Positions 1-6,264 of a DNA stretch of 11,405 nt are shown here, piece after piece. The position numbers and the translations under genes are program-made. Positions within the stretch are counted from its first letter, which is position 1, and each line of letters opens with the position of its first letter. The notes beneath the pieces were generated by a model. That model was not told where the DNA came from and ran no database searches. It was given only the letters and a program-made list of their open reading frames with translations. The stretch comes from Lachnospiraceae bacterium (GTDB taxonomy: Bacteria > Bacillota_A > Clostridia > Lachnospirales > Lachnospiraceae): positions 1-11,405 of the forward strand of contig JAFSFU010000242.1 in NCBI GenBank assembly GCA_017435025.1, written 5' to 3'.

Positions 1-735
1 ACTGTGTACGACAGCTTTCTTGTCCTTTCTGCGCGGGATGCAAATTGTGAAAAATATATTGATACATATGCAAAAAAGACAGATATTATGCCTGGAATGG
101 TGGAGGCGGAGGAGTCTGCGTTGCGAAAGTGCGTTTGCAAAGGTTTTGTTAAGGAAGCATCCTGCTCTGCAAAAACACTTTTGAGCAGTAAGGCACCGAT
201 GGAGATCATTGACCAGGAGCTGATTCCGGCTCTGGATGAAGTGGGAAAGCGATTTGAGGCAGGTACACTGTATCTGCCGCAGCTTTTGATGAGTGCCGAG
301 GCGGCAAAATCAGCTTTTGCGGTTATCAAAGAACATATGAAGACATTTGAGTGGGAGCAGAAAAAAGGAGAAACGGTCATTCTTGCGAGTGTCAAAGGAG
401 ATATTCACGATATTGGAAAGAATATTGTAAAGGTACTTTTGGAGAATTATGGGTTCGAAGTGATCGATCTGGGGCGCGACGTACCGCCGGAAAAGATCGT
501 GGATGCTGTCGTTAAAGAACATGCAAAGGCCGTTGGACTCAGTGCGCTGATGACTACAACGGTACCGGCTATGGAAGAGACGATCCGGCTTTTAAAACGG
601 ACAGCGCCTTCTGTAAAGGTTGCAGTCGGAGGGGCAGTTCTCACGAAAGAATATGCAGATTCCATCGGAGCAGATGCTTACTGTAAGGATGCGATGGCAA
701 CGGTAAACTATTTGTTGGATATAACCAATTGGTAA
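1..735 (+). CDS. metH: C-terminal part of corrinoid methionine synthase (MetH-type homocysteine methyltransferase), 5' end outside window
   Basis: The reading frame is open from the first base, so the true start lies upstream; the GTG at base 4 is internal. Numbering from that codon, residues 1-25 resemble the end of a pterin-binding (methyltetrahydrofolate) domain. Residues about 33-112 are the helical cap domain of B12-dependent methyltransferases, and 120-243 a Rossmann-type cobalamin-binding domain. The corrinoid motif DxHxxG is present as DIHDIG (133-138), with H135 the expected lower axial cobalt ligand; SALMTTT and GGAVL strands follow. In the family this module carries methyl-cobalamin between methylfolate and homocysteine to make methionine in the cytoplasm. 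The protein stops just after the B12 domain, so it lacks the C-terminal SAM-dependent reactivation domain of E. coli MetH, as is common in Clostridia. Because the catalytic N-terminus is not visible, a stand-alone or methanol/methylamine-type corrinoid protein cannot be fully excluded, but the pterin-domain tail argues for MetH. Confidence 0.85.
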   Translation, partial: TVYDSFLVLSARDANCEKYIDTYAKKTDIMPGMVEAEESALRKCVCKGFVKEASCSAKTLLSSKAPMEIIDQELIPALDEVGKRFEAGTLYLPQLLMSAEAAKSAFAVIKEHMKTFEWEQKKGETVILASVKGDIHDIGKNIVKVLLENYGFEVIDLGRDVPPEKIVDAVVKEHAKAVGLSALMTTTVPAMEETIRLLKRTAPSVKVAVGGAVLTKEYADSIGADAYCKDAMATVNYLLDITNW

Positions 736-744
736 ATTCATTAT

Positions 745-770
745 TTATAAAATTAAGAAAAATTTTATAA
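745..770 (+). repeat. A+T-only perfect inverted repeat after metH
   Basis: TTATAAAATT (745-754) and AATTTTATAA (761-770) are perfect 10-base inverted arms around a 6-base loop, ten bases past the metH stop. No T-run follows, and the stem has no G or C, so it is at best a weak terminator; it may simply be an AT-rich end of the transcription unit. Confidence 0.4.
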
Positions 771-786
771 TACGAACGGGAAAAAA

Positions 787-815
787 TTGACACAATTTCG
801 ACAATATGGTATATT
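787..815 (+). promoter_or_regulatory. Sigma-A-type promoter of the alanine symporter gene
   Basis: A consensus -35 box TTGACA (787-792) is separated by 17 bases from the -10 box TATATT (810-815). TG at 807-808 gives an extended -10. Transcription would begin near 822, leaving a leader of about 130 nt before the coding start at 955. The near-consensus boxes fit strong expression, in line with the codon bias of the gene. Confidence 0.82.
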
Positions 816-821
816 ACTTGT

Positions 822-954
822 GTAATCGATAAAATCTATTATCGGCACCTTCACCTATAGAAAATAATGATACTTCGGGGGTAAGAGTTTCAGGTCCATC
901 GCAAGATGGTGTGTACATAGGTGATGTGTCACACAACAAATGGAGGGTAAAAAA
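822..954 (+). promoter_or_regulatory. Structured 5' leader of the symporter gene, candidate cis-regulatory RNA of unrecognised class
   Basis: Three helices can be drawn by eye. CGATAA (827-832) pairs with TTATCG (839-844). TCACCTAT (851-858) pairs with ATAGGTGA (917-924), an 8-bp closing stem. Inside that stem, CCATC-GCAA-GATGG (896-909) forms a 5-bp hairpin capped by a GNRA-type tetraloop. The purine-rich 859-895 strand is left largely single-stranded, with a possible short hairpin TAC...GTA around 871-883. GTGTG (909-913) could alternatively pair with CACAC (930-934), which ends just before the ribosome binding site at 942. The nested architecture resembles a riboswitch aptamer, but I do not recognise the conserved core of the glycine class or of another class I know. 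No terminator hairpin with a T-run lies in the leader, so control, if any, would be on translation. Confidence 0.45.
942..947 (+). promoter_or_regulatory. Ribosome binding site deciding the symporter start
   Basis: GGAGGG lies 7 bases before the ATG at 955. An in-frame ATG at 940 overlaps this site and would leave no Shine-Dalgarno sequence of its own, so 955 is the better start. Confidence 0.8.
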
Positions 955-2361
955 ATGGCAGCATTAAACGCTACATTACTCCCAATCGTAGATAAGATCA
1001 ACGCTTACCTTGGTGACTACGTTCTGATCTTCCTTCTGATTGGTGCAGGTCTTTTCTTCACAATTAAGACAAAATTCGTGCAGATCCGTTGCTTCGGCGA
1101 AGGTATGCACAACGTATTCGGCAACCTTTCCTTAAAGGGCGGCAAGCAGGAAAGCGGTATGAGCTCCTTCCAGGCTCTTGCTACAGCTATCGCAGCTCAG
1201 GTAGGTACAGGTAACATCGTAGGTTCCGCTGGTGCTATCTTAACAGGTGGCCCGGGTGCTATCTTCTGGATGTGGGTTATCGCATTCTTTGGTATGGCTA
1301 CAATCTACGCCGAGGCAGTTCTCGCTCAGGCTACACGTGTTAAGACAGAAGCTGGCGAAATCCTTGGTGGTCCGGTTTACTACATCACTCACGCATTCAA
1401 GGGTGGTCTTGGTAAATTCCTGGCTGGTTTCTTCGCTATCGCTATCACATTAGCACTTGGTTTCTTCGGATGTATGGTACAGTCCAACTCCATCGGTTCT
1501 TCCATGAACACAGCTTTCGGTATCCCGGGCTGGGTAGCTGGCGTTGCTCTTGTTATCATCTGTGGTTTCATCTTCCTTGGTGGTACACAGCGTCTTGCAT
1601 CCGTAACTGAGAAGGTAGTTCCGATCATGGCAGCTGCTTTCTTACTTGGCGGTTTAATCGTTATCATCGCTCGTATCAAGTACATCCCGGAGACATTTAT
1701 GCTCATCTTCAAGGGCGCATTCGCTCCGCAGGCTATCATCGGTGGTGCTACTGGTGCAGCTATTAAGGCAGCTATCTCCCAGGGTGCTAAGCGTGGTCTC
1801 TTCTCCAACGAGGCTGGTATGGGTTCCACACCGCACGCTCACGCTCTTGCTAACGTTAAGACTCCGCACGAGCAGGGTACAGTTGCTATCGCAGGTGTAT
1901 TCATCGATACATTCGTAGTTCTTACAATGAACGCACTCGTTATCATCTCCTGTCTGTATGCAGGTAATGGTCCGCTGGCTCCGGCAAACGGCGTTACAGC
2001 TGATCTTGCAGCAGCATCTGGTCTTGTTAACACAAACCTTGCACAGGTTTCCTTCGGTATGGTATTTGGCGAGAACCTTGGTAAGATGTTCGTAGCAGTT
2101 GCTCTGTTCTTCTTCGCATTCTCCACAATCCTTGGCTGGAGTATGTTCGGTAAGATCAACGTAGAGTACCTCTTCGGTGCAAAGGCTGTTAGACCGTATC
2201 AGGTAATCTGCCTTATCTTCGTATTCGCTGGTACACTTACATCTTCTGATCTTGTTTGGGCTCTGTCCGACTTATTCAACCAGATCATGGTACTTCCGAA
2301 CGTTATCGGTCTTATCGGTTGCGCAGCACTGGTAACATCCTTAACAAAATTCAAAAAGTAA
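955..2361 (+). CDS. Sodium:alanine symporter, AGCS family (AlsT/DagA type)
   Basis: The 468-residue product is an inner-membrane protein of about ten or eleven hydrophobic helices. AGCS proteins import alanine or glycine driven by Na+ (sometimes H+). The family signature around residues 70-90 is clear (SSFQALATAIAAQVGTGNIV, then G), followed by a GGPGAIFWMW helix; a second hallmark, GLFSNEAGMGSTPHAHA, lies near 281-297. The length is normal for the family (about 450-500). Start 955 is chosen over the in-frame ATG at 940 because GGAGGG sits 7 bases upstream of 955. The gene is monocistronic: a strong promoter and structured leader precede it, and an intrinsic terminator follows 38 bases after the stop. 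Its codons are strongly biased (GGT, GCT, ATC, TTC, AAC, CGT, almost no GGA or rare arginine codons), unlike the adjacent genes, which suggests very high expression. Alanine versus glycine specificity cannot be read from sequence. Confidence 0.95.
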   Translation: MAALNATLLPIVDKINAYLGDYVLIFLLIGAGLFFTIKTKFVQIRCFGEGMHNVFGNLSLKGGKQESGMSSFQALATAIAAQVGTGNIVGSAGAILTGGPGAIFWMWVIAFFGMATIYAEAVLAQATRVKTEAGEILGGPVYYITHAFKGGLGKFLAGFFAIAITLALGFFGCMVQSNSIGSSMNTAFGIPGWVAGVALVIICGFIFLGGTQRLASVTEKVVPIMAAAFLLGGLIVIIARIKYIPETFMLIFKGAFAPQAIIGGATGAAIKAAISQGAKRGLFSNEAGMGSTPHAHALANVKTPHEQGTVAIAGVFIDTFVVLTMNALVIISCLYAGNGPLAPANGVTADLAAASGLVNTNLAQVSFGMVFGENLGKMFVAVALFFFAFSTILGWSMFGKINVEYLFGAKAVRPYQVICLIFVFAGTLTSSDLVWALSDLFNQIMVLPNVIGLIGCAALVTSLTKFKK

Positions 2362-2376
2362 TTAAAGCAAATTAAT

Positions 2377-2434
2377 TGATTACCCCCTTTAAGTAATCAA
2401 AAGGTCCTCTGTGAATAACGGAGGATCTTTTTTT
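2377..2434 (+). terminator. Intrinsic terminator after the symporter gene
   Basis: A first small hairpin TGATTAC (2377-2383)/GTAATCA (2393-2399) is followed by the main stem AAAGGTCCTCTG (2400-2411) with CGGAGGATCTTT (2419-2430). The main stem is 12 pairs including two G-T wobbles, with a 7-base loop, and runs directly into a T-tract ending at 2434. This is a textbook Rho-independent terminator and isolates the symporter gene from the next operon. Confidence 0.92.
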
Positions 2435-2461
2435 GTGTTTCGGGAAAGATAAGGTTCGAGG

Positions 2462-2490
2462 TTGTCATAAGAAAAAATATATGGTATGAT
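2462..2490 (+). promoter_or_regulatory. Promoter of the TSUP–prmA–rsmE–desulfurase–thiI operon
   Basis: TTGTCA (2462-2467), a 17-base spacer, then TATGAT (2485-2490), with TG at 2482-2483 making an extended -10. Initiation near 2497 gives a leader of about 70 nt with a possible GTGC/GCAC hairpin. It lies just after the preceding terminator, and the genes up to thiI are closely spaced in the same direction. Confidence 0.75.
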
Positions 2491-2568
2491 ATCATGTGGT
2501 TTCATGTGCACTTTTTGAGCACGAAGAGGCCTCGCAGTTACTGAAATTTAGATCTGAGAGGAAAGAGT

Positions 2569-3318
2569 ATGGAAAAGTATTTGATTTTATGTCCGTTTTT
2601 ATTTTTATCGGGACTTGTTGATGCGATTGCCGGCGGCGGCGGTCTGATCGCTTTCCCGGCTTATGTGTTTGCAGGAATTCCGGCTCACATTATTATCGGT
2701 TCATCGAAACTGGGTGCATTTCCTGGCGCCATCGTTGCGATGCTTCGATTTGCTAAGAACGGATATGTGCGCTGGAAACTGGCGATCCCGTGCGGTGTTG
2801 CCGGATTTATCGGTGCGATCTTAGGTGCAATGATCACCTTGCGCCTTGATGAGTCTGTGGTGGAGTCCATGATGTTTGTCGTACTTCCGGTGGTGGCTTT
2901 CTATATGTTCCGCAACAAAGGGGCAGTCAGCGATGATGTTGTATCCGGTCTTTCCGAAAAGCAGATCATGACATACGCACTGATCTCTTCTCTTGTGATC
3001 GGTGCATACAATGGATTCTATGGACCGGGCTGTGGAACCTTCCTTCTTCTTGCGTTTACCGGTCTTGTGAAGTTAAATACCAAGGAGTCTGCCGGTCTTA
3101 CAAAGGTTGTTAATCTGGCGGCTGATGTGGGCGGTCTCTGTGCGTTTGCCACATTCGGCAAAGTGGATATCATGCTCGGTGTTGTTTCTGCCGTATTTGT
3201 CATGCTGGGCAGTTATGTTGGCTCCGGATTGGTTGTAAACAATGGACAGAAGATCGTGCGTCCGGTAATCCTTGTAGTGCTGGGATTGTTATTTGCAAAG
3301 TTAATTATTGGATTTTAA
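2569..3318 (+). CDS. TSUP-family (TauE/SafE) membrane transporter
   Basis: This 249-residue, very hydrophobic protein has about seven or eight predicted membrane helices. The N-terminal glycine-rich motif DAIAGGGGLI (18-27) followed by FP is characteristic of the TauE/SafE family. A second related motif, GAYNGFYGPGCGTF (145-158), begins the C-terminal half, fitting the internal duplication of these carriers. Members export or import small sulfur-containing or carboxylic anions (sulfite, sulfoacetate, thiosulfate and others); the substrate here is unknown. AGAGGA at 2557-2562 lies 6 bases before the ATG. It is the first gene of the operon, 35 bases upstream of prmA. Because the operon also holds a cysteine desulfurase and ThiI, a role in sulfur compound movement is possible, but this is inference from context only. 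Confidence 0.88.
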   Translation: MEKYLILCPFLFLSGLVDAIAGGGGLIAFPAYVFAGIPAHIIIGSSKLGAFPGAIVAMLRFAKNGYVRWKLAIPCGVAGFIGAILGAMITLRLDESVVESMMFVVLPVVAFYMFRNKGAVSDDVVSGLSEKQIMTYALISSLVIGAYNGFYGPGCGTFLLLAFTGLVKLNTKESAGLTKVVNLAADVGGLCAFATFGKVDIMLGVVSAVFVMLGSYVGSGLVVNNGQKIVRPVILVVLGLLFAKLIIGF

Positions 3319-3353
3319 TACATAGAAGAATATGTGAATAAGGAGACTTTACT

Positions 3354-4310
3354 ATGAAGTGGAAAAAATTTACATTGACAACAACAACAGAAGCCGTTGA
3401 TTATCTTGGAAGTATGTTTGATGATATCGGAATTCAGGGCATGGAGATCGAGGACAATGTTCCGCTGACAGAAGCAGAGACAAAGGGAATGTTCATCGAT
3501 ATCTTACCGGAACTTCCGCCGGACGAAGGTGTTGCAAAAGTAAGCTTTTATCTGGATGATGACGATGATGTGGAGAGGATTTTACGTGAGGTAAAGGAAG
3601 GCATCGAGGAATATCGTCAGTTTGTGGATATGGGTGCAGGCACCATCGAAGCATCTGAGACGGAGGACAAGGACTGGATCAACAACTGGAAGCAGTATTT
3701 CAAACCGTTTACAGTGGATAACATTCTGATCAAACCGACATGGGAAGAGATTCCTGAAGAGCATAAAGACAAGATGCTGATCCAGATCGACCCGGGTACT
3801 GCGTTTGGTACCGGTAAACATGAGACAACACAGCTCTGTATCCGTCAGCTGGAAAAGTATGTAAAGCCGGGCGTAAAGGTTCTGGATCTTGGCACAGGCA
3901 GCGGTATTCTTGGTATCACTGCGTTAAAACTGGGCGCAGAGTATGTGTTTGGCACGGATCTGGATGAAAATGCAATTACGGCAGTCCATGAAAATCTGGA
4001 GGCCAACGATATTCCGGAAGAGAAGTTTGGTGTGGTCCAGGGCAATATCATTGATGAAAAAGAAGTGCAGGATGCAGCGGGATATGAGTGCTACGATATT
4101 GCAGTAGCCAATATTCTGGCAGACATTATCATTATGATCCAGGAAGAAGTACCGGTTCACATTAAGAAGGGCGGTATCTTCATCACTTCCGGAATCATCA
4201 ATATGAAAGAGCAGGCTGTGAAAGATGCTCTTGCAAAGAATGATGCATTCGAGATCATTGAGACCACATACCAGGGTGAGTGGGTTTCCATCACCTGCAG
4301 AAAGAAATAA
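3354..4310 (+). CDS. prmA: Ribosomal protein L11 methyltransferase PrmA
   Basis: PrmA uses S-adenosylmethionine to methylate ribosomal protein L11 in the cytoplasm. The 318-residue product has the normal length. The N-terminal third (1-100) is the substrate-recognition part and is rather acidic (DDDDDVE near 68-74). The catalytic part shows DPGTAFGTGKHETT (146-159), the PrmA hallmark, then the SAM-binding loop DLGTGSGIL (178-186), an acidic D202/D204 at the end of strand 2, and the NIL motif (VANILAD, 251-257). AAGGAG lies about 8 bases before the ATG. It is followed by rsmE after 9 bases, a common pairing in Firmicutes, where prmA often sits near dnaJ-rsmE; no dnaJ is visible here. Confidence 0.96.
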   Translation: MKWKKFTLTTTTEAVDYLGSMFDDIGIQGMEIEDNVPLTEAETKGMFIDILPELPPDEGVAKVSFYLDDDDDVERILREVKEGIEEYRQFVDMGAGTIEASETEDKDWINNWKQYFKPFTVDNILIKPTWEEIPEEHKDKMLIQIDPGTAFGTGKHETTQLCIRQLEKYVKPGVKVLDLGTGSGILGITALKLGAEYVFGTDLDENAITAVHENLEANDIPEEKFGVVQGNIIDEKEVQDAAGYECYDIAVANILADIIIMIQEEVPVHIKKGGIFITSGIINMKEQAVKDALAKNDAFEIIETTYQGEWVSITCRKK

Positions 4311-4319
4311 GGGATAATT

Positions 4320-5075
4320 ATGTATCACTTTTTTACAGAAACGGAACTGTTTACGGAGACCGAAGTGACGATCATCGGTTCCGATGTGAATCATATAAAA
4401 AATGTTCTGCGCATGAAGCCGGGAGAAAAGGTACTGATCAGTGATGGAAAAGGAATCAATTATTTTTGCGAACTGACCGAGATCGGTGCGGATGCGGTGA
4501 AAGCTGCAATTCTTCCGGATGAAGTAGAAGATACAGAGCTGCCGGTGGAAGTTGTCTTATATCAGGGGCTTCCGAAAGGCGACAAGATGGAACTGATCAT
4601 CCAGAAATGTGTGGAGCTTGGTGTGAGCCGGATCGTGCCGGTGGATATGGCCAGATGTGTCATGAAGCTGGATGCGAAAAAGGAAGGCAATAAGATCAAA
4701 CGCTGGTACGGTGTGTCGGAGAGTGCGGCCAAACAGTCCAAGCGTATGATCGTGCCGGAAATTTCCGGAGTGATGAAATATAAGGCTGCGATCGAGGAGG
4801 CGAAACATGCAGATCTGGCGCTTGTGCCCTATGAGGCAGCAGAGACGCTGGATGGCGCCGGCGGTATGGAGCTCACGAGAAAGCTGATCGGTGGGTTGAA
4901 ACCTGGGCAGCGATGCGCGATCTTTGTCGGACCGGAGGGCGGTTTTGCCGATGCAGAGATTGAACTGGCAAGAGAAAGCGGTTTTCAGACCATCACGCTC
5001 GGAAAGCGAATTTTGAGAACGGAAACGGCCGGCTTATTTGTGCTCTCTGCCATCGGATATGCACTGGAGGAGTAA
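4320..5075 (+). CDS. rsmE: 16S rRNA (uracil-1498-N3)-methyltransferase RsmE
   Basis: RsmE methylates N3 of U1498 in 16S rRNA, near the decoding centre of the 30S subunit, using SAM. The 251-residue product starts with a small PUA-like RNA-binding region (about 1-70, including HHF-like MYHFF and VNHIKNVLRMKPGE), then a SPOUT-class knotted methyltransferase domain (about 75-251). The knot signatures are present: IFVGPEGGFAD (201-211) and LGKRILRTETA (227-237). A KCVELGVSRIVP segment (96-107) and SAAKQSKRM (135-143) also match the family. The AAGGGA before the ATG overlaps the prmA stop region, so the two genes are probably translated together. The stop is 1 base before the next start codon. Confidence 0.95.
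   Translation: MYHFFTETELFTETEVTIIGSDVNHIKNVLRMKPGEKVLISDGKGINYFCELTEIGADAVKAAILPDEVEDTELPVEVVLYQGLPKGDKMELIIQKCVELGVSRIVPVDMARCVMKLDAKKEGNKIKRWYGVSESAAKQSKRMIVPEISGVMKYKAAIEEAKHADLALVPYEAAETLDGAGGMELTRKLIGGLKPGQRCAIFVGPEGGFADAEIELARESGFQTITLGKRILRTETAGLFVLSAIGYALEE
5066..5072 (+). promoter_or_regulatory. Ribosome binding site deciding the cysteine desulfurase start
   Basis: GGAGGAG lies inside the last codons of rsmE and directs initiation at the ATG at 5077. A longer in-frame reading from 5038 would add 13 residues that match the rsmE coding region rather than any desulfurase, so it is rejected. Confidence 0.8.
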
Positions 5076-5076
5076 C

Positions 5077-6246
5077 ATGGGAATCGAAAGAAGAGAAGTA
5101 TATTTTGATAACTCTGCCACAACACGCGTGTTTGACAGTGTTCGAGACATTATGGTGCAGTCCATGATGGCTGATTACGGCAATACATCTTCCAAGCATA
5201 TGAAAGGCGTGGAGGCAGAGAATTATATTAAGACAGCAAGGGAAGAAATCGCAAAGTCCCTGAAGGTAAAGGAAAAAGAGATCATTTTCACATCCGGCGG
5301 CACAGAGTCCAACAATATGGCCCTGATCGGAACAGCGATGGCAAACAAACGTGCCGGAAATCACCTGATCACTACCTGTATCGAACATGCATCTATTTAC
5401 AATACAATGAGCTTTTTGGAGGAACAGGGATTTCGTGTGACTTATCTCCCGGTGGATCATAATGGACATGTATCTTTGGATGCGCTTCGTGAGGCAATCT
5501 GTGACGAGACGATTTTGATCTCCGTTATGTACGTGAACAACGAGATGGGCGCTGTGGAGCCGATCGAGGAGATCGCAAAGGTGATCAAAGAAAAGAAATC
5601 CAAGGCCTATTTCCATGTGGATGCGATCCAGGGATTCGGTAAATATGTGATCCATCCGAAAAAACTGGGTATTCAGCTGATGTCTGTCAGTGCCCACAAG
5701 ATTCATGGACCGAAGGGCGTCGGTTTCTTGTATGTGGATGAAAAAGTAAAGATCAAGCCGATCATTTTCGGCGGCGGTCAGCAGAAAAATATGCGTTCCG
5801 GTACAGAGAACGTGCCGGGATGTGCCGGAATGGGTATGGCTGTGAAAGAAATGTACAAGAATCACAGCGAAAAGGTGGAGCACCTGTATGCACTGAAAGA
5901 CCGTATGGTGAAAGGACTTCAGGAGATGGATGGCGTGACTGTACATGGCCTCACAGGGCGCGATAGTGCACCGCAGATCGTCAGCGCCGGTTTTGAGGGG
6001 ACAAGAGCAGAGGTTCTGCTCCATGCCCTCGAAGACAGAGGAATCTATGTTTCTTCCGGTTCTGCATGTTCGTCCAACCATCCGGGGATTTCCGGAACTT
6101 TAAAGGGAATCGGAGTGAAAGATTCTCTTCTTGATGCGACACTTAGATTTTCTTTCGGTATCTATAATACAGAAGAGGAAGTGGATTACTGTCTGGAACA
6201 GTTAAAGGAACTTCTTCCGATGCTTCGAAGATACCGCAGAGCTTAA
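5077..6246 (+). CDS. Cysteine desulfurase (NifS/IscS family), probable sulfur donor to ThiI
   Basis: This pyridoxal-phosphate enzyme takes sulfur from L-cysteine as an enzyme persulfide, releasing alanine. The 389-residue product begins with YFDNSATT (9-16), typical of the family. Cofactor residues are visible: H104 in the IEHAS segment, D182 in HVDAIQ, and the Schiff-base lysine K208 in SAHKIHGPKG. RSGTEN (240-245) and the active-site cysteine C331 in SSGSACSS are intact. The start at 5077 is set by GGAGGAG. The gene sits one base after rsmE and 18 bases before thiI. In Bacillus subtilis a dedicated desulfurase (NifZ) next to a rhodanese-less ThiI supplies sulfur for tRNA 4-thiouridine; the same arrangement here suggests the same partnership. 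No iscU/sufU scaffold gene is nearby, which argues against a primary role in Fe-S assembly, though a shared role is possible. Confidence 0.93.
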   Translation: MGIERREVYFDNSATTRVFDSVRDIMVQSMMADYGNTSSKHMKGVEAENYIKTAREEIAKSLKVKEKEIIFTSGGTESNNMALIGTAMANKRAGNHLITTCIEHASIYNTMSFLEEQGFRVTYLPVDHNGHVSLDALREAICDETILISVMYVNNEMGAVEPIEEIAKVIKEKKSKAYFHVDAIQGFGKYVIHPKKLGIQLMSVSAHKIHGPKGVGFLYVDEKVKIKPIIFGGGQQKNMRSGTENVPGCAGMGMAVKEMYKNHSEKVEHLYALKDRMVKGLQEMDGVTVHGLTGRDSAPQIVSAGFEGTRAEVLLHALEDRGIYVSSGSACSSNHPGISGTLKGIGVKDSLLDATLRFSFGIYNTEEEVDYCLEQLKELLPMLRRYRRA

Positions 6247-6264
6247 GATAAATTTGGAGGACTT

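Noticed and set aside
766..771. A perfect TATAAT before the symporter
   Set aside because: No -35-like hexamer at about 17 bases upstream, and the box is part of the AT-only inverted repeat; the pair at 787-815 is far better.
940..954. Upstream ATG as the start of the symporter
   Set aside because: It overlaps the GGAGGG that should act as ribosome binding site for the ATG at 955, and has none of its own.
822..954. Glycine riboswitch before the AGCS gene
   Set aside because: Expected from family knowledge, but the conserved tandem aptamer cores are not visible and the leader is too short for the usual tandem form.
4993..6081. A 362-codon open frame on the minus strand opposite rsmE and the desulfurase
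   Set aside because: It is antisense to two well conserved enzymes, is rich in His, Cys and Phe in the manner of shadow translations, and has no ribosome binding site or family resemblance.
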